Part shown: positions 1 through 4,917 of the stretch, piece by piece
Layout: each line of letters opens with the position of its first letter
Position numbering within the stretch: the stretch's first letter is position 1
NCBI GenBank assembly: GCA_030630315.1
Contig: DAOVNI010000130.1
Location: forward strand, 1 to 5,364
Length of the DNA: 5,364 nt
Source of the DNA: Phycisphaerae bacterium
GTDB taxonomy: Bacteria; Planctomycetota; Phycisphaerae; Sedimentisphaerales; Anaerobacaceae
Direction of reading: 5' to 3'
Position numbers and translations under genes: made by a program
Notes under the pieces: model-generated
Told to the model about the DNA's origin: nothing
The model's input: only the letters and a program-made list of their open reading frames with translations
The model's database searches: none

Positions 1-885
1 CGAAAGCTCTTTATCCTTTGGTACCCCCAGTGCCTCCCACGTAAGCGGAAGTTCTTCACCTCCAACCTTGCGAAATGTCCCATACTCCGAATCCCAGTAA
101 CGCTTTGTGTGAATGTAAGCAGGGAATTGGAGTATTATGTGCGGGATATTTTCCTCTATCGAAAGTCCAGCCCGCATATGCTTACTTTTTACCACCATAG
201 GCGCATCGGCTAAAAGGTACAAAAGCACTTCAGTCTCACCGGCGTTGACGGAAGAAATTTTAAGCGGATATACCATCTCCTTCGCAGCGAACGCAAAGCG
301 TATCGGCTGAAGCTCCCCGACTTTAAGCTTCTTGACCTCATCACCTTCAAGTGCCTTACGGTCAATCCGCATAGCTACATATACCCATTTCTTCTTCGTG
401 TAGTGCGCGAGCACGTCTTTGCGCTTTTCGGGAAAAGCATAGCCGTTGTTGTTCAGCCACTCACCGAGCGCACCTGCATCGCTCGCTGCCAGAATAGCGA
501 CGTCATAAACACCTACTATCTTTCGCTCAAGAACCGTTACCTTTGCTTCCTGCTCAGTTCCTGCCTGTTTGCCACGGTATCCCCACCGCCGGCGCAATTG
601 TGTGTAGAGACTTATCTCGGCAAATGGGCTTTTCTCCGCATCGATGGCTGAAACCTTCGGCCTGGCTGGCAGAGGCACAATCCAGGCGAAGTCCTCCGCA
701 GCTCCTTCGTACTTGACCTGAAGGACCATTATCTCTTTCCCCCCTTTCCAGTAGATGATAGCTTTTTGCGTAGGCTCATTCAGGTCCGCGCCTTTCTTCC
801 AGACAAAGCAGCCGTCGGCGTGAAGACCCGCAGTCGAAAGCAGCACAATTAGTGGAACAAATATGATATGTCGTTTGGACAGCAT
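1..885 (-). CDS. Secreted DUF2330 family protein, 3' end cut by window edge
   Basis: Reading from ATG at 885-883 the frame stays open for 295 codons to the window edge, so the C-terminus is missing. The start is supported by GGAG (896-893) seven bases upstream. Residues 1-23 are a signal peptide: basic start MLSKR, hydrophobic core, AxA-like end at LHA before DGCF. The mature part matches what I know of DUF2330 (COG4402): an early DGCF motif (24-27), a VKYEGAAEDFAWIVPLP block (57-73), VTVLERKIVGVYDVAIL (116-132), DAGALGEWLNNNGY (136-149), then LQPIRFAF (192-199) and VYPLKISS (205-212). The family has no established function; members are exported proteins of bacteria with complex envelopes. 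An extracytoplasmic location is inferred from the signal peptide. No convincing promoter was found in 886-1049. Family assignment is confident, role unknown. Confidence 0.88.
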   Translation of the reverse strand, partial: MLSKRHIIFVPLIVLLSTAGLHADGCFVWKKGADLNEPTQKAIIYWKGGKEIMVLQVKYEGAAEDFAWIVPLPARPKVSAIDAEKSPFAEISLYTQLRRRWGYRGKQAGTEQEAKVTVLERKIVGVYDVAILAASDAGALGEWLNNNGYAFPEKRKDVLAHYTKKKWVYVAMRIDRKALEGDEVKKLKVGELQPIRFAFAAKEMVYPLKISSVNAGETEVLLYLLADAPMVVKSKHMRAGLSIEENIPHIILQFPAYIHTKRYWDSEYGTFRKVGGEELPLTWEALGVPKDKELS

Positions 886-1049
886 AACTTTTCTCCGTAT
901 CTTAAACATAAAAACCTGACTACTAATTTGGACGCAGCAACCGGCGAAAAGTTTGACAAAAATAACAGTTTTTACAAATCTTTTACATTTTAAGCTAAGC
1001 AGGAGGACAAAAGTGAACAAATTGCTATGCTTAAATAGCGGCTAAAGGC

Positions 1050-1080
1050 AAAAAAGGCCGCGAGCGTAATACTCACGGCC
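1050..1080 (-). terminator. Rho-independent terminator of the EEP gene
   Basis: Read on the minus strand, a 9-bp stem (GGCCGTGAG at 1080-1072 with CTCGCGGCC at 1064-1056, one G-U pair) closes a 7-base loop and is followed at once by six T (1055-1050). It lies 32 bases after the stop codon of the EEP gene, the expected place. On the plus strand the same hairpin is followed only by CTTTAA, so it is mainly a minus-strand terminator. Confidence 0.9.
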
Positions 1081-1112
1081 CTTTAACCGGGCATGAGATT
1101 GTAAAAAACTGC

Positions 1113-2474
1113 TTAGAACGGCGGTGGGCCCGACTCAGTCGTGAAGTACCAGAGTGTACCGGTGGTTTTACCCCAGGCATTGACCTCATCGATACGCCAG
1201 TAGTACGTAGTACGTATAGTCATTGTGCCGGGATCGAACGTTTTAGCAGTCTGGTTGCCTATGAACGTACCCGGACTGGTCGTGCCGAAGTACACATCGT
1301 GCGATGTGGCGTAAAGGCCGGGTGTCCAACTTAAGTCAGCGGTCGCGGCGATGCCTGTTGCATTATCAAGTGGATTCGGATTGGTCGCCTGCTCAGGCAG
1401 TGGGGGGACGCCCGGAAGCCAATGTTCGGCAAACAGCGCGAAATCAGTAAGGGTGACGTTGCCATCGCCGCCAAGGTCGGCGCTCGAACACCACTTGTTT
1501 TGTAAATCGCAGCCGGTCTGGAGCCATTGTGCAACAAAACCGGCCAAGTCGGCCAGGTCCGTGTGGGCATCAGGTCTAAAGTCTACGTATATGGGATAAT
1601 GGTCACTGTAAGTTGCGCGAAACTGGGCGTTGGTTTCTCCGTAGTGCTCGGGACGAATGACAAAAGTGGATTGGCTGGGTATTTTATCCTTTGCGTTCTG
1701 GGTGACATAACAGTGGTCGACCTGACGGCCACTAACGTCGGTGACATCGCCGTTTTGCTTCGGCAGCAAATGGAGGATGTTTCCCTGCTGCAGAGCTGGA
1801 TGCGGGGGCGAACCGGGACTGCCATTGTGGTCGCCCATTAAGATTATGTCACGTGATTCGCCCGGCGTGTCCAAGAGTTCGATAATTCTGGCCCTAAGCC
1901 AGTTGCCTTCAGCGGTTCTTACACCGGCATCAGCATAATAACAGTGAATCCCTATGACGCGAAATGGCTCGGCATACATGCGTACCGGCCGGAAGACGCC
2001 ACTAACCGGCTTTGAGAAATCCCTGCCGGGATAGAGAGTATATGGAGGATTTTGTAAACTTACCAATATTTCCGAGGAGAGTAATTCCACCTTGCTTTCA
2101 TCATAAAGAAGAGCGTTCTCCATTCCTGAATAATACATCTCCCAAGAAGGACCTAAGTAGCTGCGAATCTGCTCCAAGAGAGAATCATCAAAGATTTCCT
2201 GAACGAGAAGGACTGATGCATCAAAAGTGAGAATCCTCTGGGCGATCGCAGTGATCTGCTGTTGAGTCCTGCGGGGATTACGTGTGCCGAGATTTTCTAT
2301 GTTCCAAGAGACAATTCTGCGTGCCGTTTGTGGCGGCGGTGCAGGTATGTTGAGCTGGGCGTACTTATTGGAATCGCACGATTTGGCACAGTCAGCAAGA
2401 GAGACATCAGCATTCAGGGGGATGAGTGCAGACAGTACAATCGCTACCAATATAAGAATTGATACTTTTTGCAC
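1113..2474 (-). CDS. Secreted EEP-fold phosphodiesterase/nuclease with dockerin and FN3-like C-terminal domains
   Basis: The protein has 453 residues, starting at GTG with AAGGAGGT just upstream and ending TAA before a terminator. Residues 1-22 form a signal peptide (MQK, then a hydrophobic core to PLNA). Residues about 52-300 are an endonuclease/exonuclease/phosphatase domain with the metal and catalytic motifs in order: WNIEN (N58), VQE (E93), GIH (H177), GDHN (D215, N217), VDH (D253) and SDH (D291, H292). The usual GDFN box reads GDHN here. Residues 302-353 are a dockerin-like pair: the first half has lost its Ca loop, the second keeps D333, D337 and D344 followed by FALFAEHWL. Residues about 362-446 are an FN3-like domain typical of planctomycete secreted proteins. 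EEP enzymes hydrolyse phosphodiester or phosphomonoester bonds in nucleic acids, lipids or inositol phosphates; the substrate cannot be told from sequence. The tail suggests attachment to a partner protein or surface. It has its own promoter and terminator, so it is probably monocistronic. Confidence 0.88.
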   Translation of the reverse strand: MQKVSILILVAIVLSALIPLNADVSLADCAKSCDSNKYAQLNIPAPPPQTARRIVSWNIENLGTRNPRRTQQQITAIAQRILTFDASVLLVQEIFDDSLLEQIRSYLGPSWEMYYSGMENALLYDESKVELLSSEILVSLQNPPYTLYPGRDFSKPVSGVFRPVRMYAEPFRVIGIHCYYADAGVRTAEGNWLRARIIELLDTPGESRDIILMGDHNGSPGSPPHPALQQGNILHLLPKQNGDVTDVSGRQVDHCYVTQNAKDKIPSQSTFVIRPEHYGETNAQFRATYSDHYPIYVDFRPDAHTDLADLAGFVAQWLQTGCDLQNKWCSSADLGGDGNVTLTDFALFAEHWLPGVPPLPEQATNPNPLDNATGIAATADLSWTPGLYATSHDVYFGTTSPGTFIGNQTAKTFDPGTMTIRTTYYWRIDEVNAWGKTTGTLWYFTTESGPPPF

Positions 2475-2477
2475 GTT

Positions 2478-2485
2478 ACCTCCTT
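2478..2485 (-). promoter_or_regulatory. Strong Shine-Dalgarno that fixes the GTG start of the EEP gene
   Basis: AAGGAGGT on the minus strand (2485-2478) is a near-complete match to the anti-SD of 16S rRNA. It sits immediately before AAC and the GTG codon at 2474-2472. The spacing is short (about four bases from GGAGG), but no other in-frame start lies near it, and the GTG opens directly into a signal peptide. Confidence 0.8.
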
Positions 2486-2505
2486 CTTGTGTTTTTCAGG
2501 ATACG

Positions 2506-2562
2506 CCAGGAAAAGGCAAGCATACATAATGCTGCACAAACAGTGCTCTTTCGCCTTCCTGG
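2506..2562 (-). promoter_or_regulatory. Candidate structured 5' leader (three-way junction) of the EEP gene
   Basis: On the minus-strand transcript the 5' arm CCAGGAAGGC (2562-2553) can pair with GCC-UU-UUCCUGG (2517-2506), ten pairs with a two-base bulge. This stem encloses two perfect small hairpins that abut each other: GCAC/GUGC (2546-2543 with 2537-2534) and AGCAU/AUGCU (2533-2529 with 2523-2519), each with a five-base loop. The element lies between the predicted start of transcription near 2576 and the Shine-Dalgarno. It matches no riboswitch class I can recall. It could be a chance fold, since the stems are short. Confidence 0.35.
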
Positions 2563-2582
2563 ATACACAGAATCATTTCTAT

Positions 2583-2611
2583 ATTATACAATTTCTCGCT
2601 GTTGAAAGCAA
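2583..2611 (-). promoter_or_regulatory. Sigma70-type promoter for the EEP gene
   Basis: On the minus strand, TTGCTT (2611-2606), 17 bases, then a perfect TATAAT (2588-2583). The predicted start of transcription is near 2576, giving a leader of about 100 bases. The -35 box matches the consensus in only three positions, which would fit an activated promoter. Confidence 0.6.
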
Positions 2612-2638
2612 TCACGATGATGACGGAATTTCAATAGC
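2598..2638. repeat. Inverted repeat between the divergent promoters, possible operator
   Basis: GCTGTTGAAA (2598-2607) and TTTCAATAGC (2629-2638) are inverted copies matching at nine of ten bases, with a 21-base spacer. Half-site centres are 31 bp apart, about three helical turns, so both would face the same side of the DNA. The left arm overlaps the -35 box of the minus promoter by two bases, and the right arm ends directly against the -35 box of the plus promoter. A third partial copy, GTTGAAA, lies at 2667-2673. This is the geometry of a dimeric regulator site, but no regulator gene is in the window. Confidence 0.4.
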
Positions 2639-2666
2639 TTGACTATACAGGCGGTAGAACTATAGA
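2639..2666 (+). promoter_or_regulatory. Candidate sigma70 promoter P1 for the lipoprotein gene
   Basis: TTGACT (2639-2644), 16 bases, TATAGA (2661-2666). The -35 box matches the consensus at five of six positions and the -10 at four of six. It points toward the lipoprotein gene and lies back to back with the EEP promoter. Confidence 0.5.
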
Positions 2667-2667
2667 G

Positions 2668-2697
2668 TTGAAATTGAGATGGAGTTTTTGATATTAT
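2668..2697 (+). promoter_or_regulatory. Candidate sigma70 promoter P2 for the lipoprotein gene
   Basis: TTGAAA (2668-2673), 18 bases, TATTAT (2692-2697), each box five of six to consensus. It would start transcription near 2704. It is either a second tandem promoter or the real one in place of P1. The region is AT-rich, so one of the two may be fortuitous. Confidence 0.4.
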
Positions 2698-2764
2698 AGG
2701 GCTTGAATTGTGCGGGAGTGCTTCAAAAAGAGTGCCAAAGCGTGAAGGAGCAACGTTTATGAAG

Positions 2765-2850
2765 TTAAATGGGAAATCTCGGATTAGAAAAGAGACTCTT
2801 CTTCGTTGCTGAGTCAGGATGTACTACCTTCTATGGGAGATCGCAGATTA
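2765..2850 (+). repeat. Imperfect 22-base direct repeat in the lipoprotein leader
   Basis: Bases 2765-2786 and 2829-2850 match at 17 of 22 positions; both hold ATGGGA followed by ATC and GATTA. The copies start 64 bases apart, so they are not in the same reading frame. The second copy provides the GGGAG ribosome site (2835-2839) and the first base of the ATG of the lipoprotein. It may be an old local duplication. Confidence 0.4.
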
Positions 2851-3203
2851 TGTTTATTCGACAAGTTTTTTGTGCAATTATTTCTTTGATCTTGCTTCTG
2901 AGTTCCTGTAGTTCAGAACAGACTGATTCAGAAACGACTCAATGGGGGATTTCGCCAACAGTTGAAGTGCCCGACGATCTGTATCAGGAAGGCGACATCG
3001 TTGAGACGGACGAATACAAGCCGTTCACGAAGAAGCTTACGGTCTACGGCATGATCCTGGTTGGCGGTAATGATATCTCCGATGACTTTATGAAGAAAGT
3101 CGCCAAAACCATCAAGGAGATGTTTCCGCAAGATGGGTCCATCGATGCGGTGTTGCCGGCGTTCTCTGCGATTAATCCGTGGTGCTTGAGCCGCCGTAGA
3201 TAA
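2850..3203 (+). CDS. Small lipoprotein, probably the truncated 5' part of a longer gene
   Basis: The ATG at 2850 gives 117 residues. Positions 1-20 are a lipoprotein signal: MFIRQ, a hydrophobic core, lipobox LSSC with acylated Cys20. GGGAG at 2835-2839, ten bases upstream, supports this start. An in-frame ATG at 2769 would add 27 non-hydrophobic residues before the signal and is rejected. After a polar linker (21-58), residues 59-103 look like a folded domain beginning: a beta strand (LTVYGMILVGG), then a helix (ISDDFMKKVAKTIKEMF). The protein then ends in about ten residues, NPWCLSRRR, most of which are the reverse complement of the end of lepB. The sudden stop, the absence of a terminator and the 32-bp convergent overlap suggest that the rest of the gene was deleted. 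I do not recognise the family with confidence. The product, if made, would be tethered to a membrane facing away from the cytoplasm. Confidence 0.65.
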   Translation: MFIRQVFCAIISLILLLSSCSSEQTDSETTQWGISPTVEVPDDLYQEGDIVETDEYKPFTKKLTVYGMILVGGNDISDDFMKKVAKTIKEMFPQDGSIDAVLPAFSAINPWCLSRRR

Positions 3204-4698
3204 ACCGCATCCGGCCGACGTTAGGGACAATGGCAAATCGAGATTTGACAAACGGTCTAAAACCGCTGGGCCAATAGACGAACAAAGCTTTGCCTACCAG
3301 GTAGTCACGCGGGACAATGCCTTCGCGGTACAATCGGCCGTTATTCCCCTTCCCTTTTGCTCTCCACAGCCTGCAGTCCTCGCTGTTGGGACTGTTGTCA
3401 CCCAGCACGAAAAATTCATCTTTTCCAAGAGGAATAGGATTACCTTCAGACGCCCTGTTGGGTGGGTCAGTTTTGGTGTAGTGAATATCCCTGAAAATCT
3501 CTATATGCGAAAGTGTTAGTTTGCCGGAGCCGAAAATTCCAACCTGCGGCTCGATATCTGTTATTCTCTCGCCGGCGCCTTCGGCAGCACGCCCCAGATC
3601 GTAAACTAATTTGTCGCCCCCAAATTCAAAAGTCAATTGATGGTCAACATTGGCAAATTTAACCAGCGTCGCTTTATTTATGGCTGGCGGCTCAATTGGC
3701 ATACGTCTTTCTGTGGTTTTCCCATCCTTTTCGGTCTTTGTGATTGCCATCTCGCCTGTCAAATCGACCCAGGCTTTGTAACTGGTTTCATATTTACTCA
3801 GTTCCACGCCGATACGGCCCTGGAGACCAGCCGGGTGGACGTAGAAACGTACCATCAAATCGCTGCAATACGGCATACGCTGGTATTTTGTAACATCGTC
3901 ATAAGCATACGTGGCTTTGAAATCATTGCCGATTGACGTGTCATAAATCAATGAATGGATTTGGTCGGCGCCGCTGTCCAAACAAAACAATGTTGGGTTA
4001 TCTTCGTGAATTGTCCATTCTGAGTTCTCGATGTTGAATGGCTGCCGCCAGATATGGTTGGTATGGTCGTCAAACGACCTTTCTTGTGGTCGAACAGGCT
4101 GGTAGTCGTTATTATAGACCGGCATCCATAACTCATCCTGGACCTTGGGGGGTTTTCGGCTGATTTCTCCGTTGATGTAAACGTCGCCATCGATTATTTC
4201 CACTGTCTCTCCTGGTCGGCCTACTAATCGCTTGATGTAATTTATTGAGGGGTCGGTTGGATTTTTGAAAACTATTACATCCCATTGTTTTGGCTCGAAA
4301 AATTGATAGATGCACTTGAGAACCAATATCCGGTCGCCGTTTGCTACCGGCATTGCTCTGCTGGTCCGCGAGTAATAACCGCAATTCGGACAGCGAGAGT
4401 CAGGTGGAGTTCGCGAACCGCGCGGGACGGTATCCTGCGGCAATCTATAGCTATACGGGCTAAACCCGTGGTCGTATTTATATCCGCATTGCTCGCAGCA
4501 CAGGCGAAAATGTGCTCCTTTGAGGGTGTCGGCCATACTGCCCGTAGGTATGCGGAATGCTTCCATTACAAATGCACGGAAGACAAAGGCCAGCATAAAA
4601 GCCGTTATCAGCCATTCAAAAGTATTTGCAATTTCAGCCGCTCTATTTTTTCGAGGGGCCTTTTTGGAGTCGCTTTTTTCGGCCTCACTTAGAGACAT
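3172..4698 (-). CDS. lepB: Signal peptidase I, planctomycete type with zinc-ribbon and large beta-rich inserts
   Basis: This is the membrane protease that cuts signal peptides from exported proteins with a Ser-Lys dyad. I start at ATG 4698 (508 residues), nine bases after AGGA; a TTG at 4707 would have AGGA touching it. Order: charged cytoplasmic N-terminus; membrane helix about 26-48; PTGSM with catalytic Ser54; a Cys4 insert, CxxC at 68/71 and 103/106, resembling a zinc ribbon; GDRILVLK (121-128); YIKRLVG with general-base Lys156; an insert of about 240 residues (about 180-425); then GDNSPNSEDCR (433-443), which fits the E. coli GDNRDNSxDSR box; finally YLVGKALFVYWP (466-477). All catalytic positions are present. 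E. coli LepB has 324 residues, so this is much longer; comparable long forms occur in planctomycetes. The large insert is rich in predicted beta strands and ends in IEIFRDIHYT. A good promoter lies 160 bp upstream. There is no terminator after the stop. Confidence 0.95.
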   Translation of the reverse strand: MSLSEAEKSDSKKAPRKNRAAEIANTFEWLITAFMLAFVFRAFVMEAFRIPTGSMADTLKGAHFRLCCEQCGYKYDHGFSPYSYRLPQDTVPRGSRTPPDSRCPNCGYYSRTSRAMPVANGDRILVLKCIYQFFEPKQWDVIVFKNPTDPSINYIKRLVGRPGETVEIIDGDVYINGEISRKPPKVQDELWMPVYNNDYQPVRPQERSFDDHTNHIWRQPFNIENSEWTIHEDNPTLFCLDSGADQIHSLIYDTSIGNDFKATYAYDDVTKYQRMPYCSDLMVRFYVHPAGLQGRIGVELSKYETSYKAWVDLTGEMAITKTEKDGKTTERRMPIEPPAINKATLVKFANVDHQLTFEFGGDKLVYDLGRAAEGAGERITDIEPQVGIFGSGKLTLSHIEIFRDIHYTKTDPPNRASEGNPIPLGKDEFFVLGDNSPNSEDCRLWRAKGKGNNGRLYREGIVPRDYLVGKALFVYWPSGFRPFVKSRFAIVPNVGRMRFIYGGSSTTD

Positions 4699-4728
4699 AA
4701 ATGCCAATCCTGCTCTGTTTTTTTCTTA

Positions 4729-4770
4729 CCACGAAGACAATTTTTTCTTCGTGTCTTTGTGTCTTGGTGG
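4729..4770. repeat. 42-bp palindromic element in the lepB leader
   Basis: The ends CCACGAAGACA (4729-4739) and TGTCTTGGTGG (4760-4770) are inverted copies with one mismatch. The left arm can instead pair with an internal CTTCGTG (4747-4753) against CACGAAG (4730-4736), a perfect 7-bp stem around a T-rich loop. Between them GTGTCTT is repeated in tandem (4751-4757 and 4759-4765). The two mutually exclusive folds and the simple composition look like a dispersed intergenic palindrome rather than part of a gene. From memory, near-identical CTTCGTGTCTTTGTGTCTT strings recur in many environmental bacterial genomes; I cannot verify that here. Confidence 0.55.
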
Positions 4771-4858
4771 CTAATAATTGAGAGCTTTGTGTTCGTTATT
4801 TCAAAAAAGTTTAACCAGGACATTACAAACGACCGGGTTCCCATTTTGTCCCGCACCA

Positions 4859-4887
4859 ATTATGCCGATAAGTCCTCAGCCGGTCAA
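4859..4887 (-). promoter_or_regulatory. Sigma70-type promoter for lepB
   Basis: On the minus strand TTGACC (4887-4882), 17 bases, CATAAT (4864-4859); each box is five of six to consensus. Transcription would start near 4852 and give a leader of about 150 bases before the ATG at 4698, carrying the palindromic element. It starts 30 bases after the stop of the YbjQ-like gene, so lepB can be expressed alone even if read-through from that gene also occurs. Confidence 0.65.
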
Positions 4888-4917
4888 TAAACTTTTTGTT
4901 CTCGAAGCTATTTTACT

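Larger units (their letters stand above)
2475..2849. other. Divergent intergenic regulatory region, no supported gene
   Basis: This 375-base stretch separates two genes transcribed outward. It holds the EEP leader and promoter on the minus strand, an inverted repeat near 2618, two candidate plus-strand promoters, and about 90-150 bases of plus-strand leader. The leader contains one possible 17-codon reading frame (2759-2812, with AAGGAG eight bases upstream) and an imperfect 22-base direct repeat. I see no tRNA or other known RNA in it. The separate parts are listed individually. Confidence 0.6.

Noticed and set aside
403..651. 82-codon plus-strand frame
   Set aside because: It lies antisense inside the well-supported DUF2330 gene, lacks a ribosome site and has no family features.
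2385..2474. Possible lipobox (LADC, residues 26-29) in the EEP protein
   Set aside because: The residue before Cys is Asp, which does not fit a lipobox; ordinary signal peptidase cleavage near residue 22 fits better.
1351..2529. Several plus-strand frames of 65-104 codons opposite the EEP gene
   Set aside because: They are shadows of the minus-strand gene; their protein sequences are low in recognisable structure and the EEP frame carries all motifs.
2506..2562. Hammerhead ribozyme or known riboswitch in the EEP leader
   Set aside because: The three-way junction and a CGAAA are present, but the CUGANGA core box is missing. No conserved boxes of riboswitch classes I can recall are seen.
2769..2849. 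N-terminal extension of the lipoprotein from ATG 2769
   Set aside because: It would bury the lipoprotein signal 27 residues inside the protein, and AAGGAG lies further from it than from ATG 2759. The ATG at 2850 gives a normal signal.
4699..4707. TTG start at 4707 for lepB
   Set aside because: The only Shine-Dalgarno-like AGGA would directly touch the TTG, while it is nine bases from the ATG at 4698.
3637..4774. Plus- and minus-strand frames of 80-135 codons overlapping lepB
   Set aside because: They are shadows of lepB, whose catalytic motifs run through the entire 508-codon frame.
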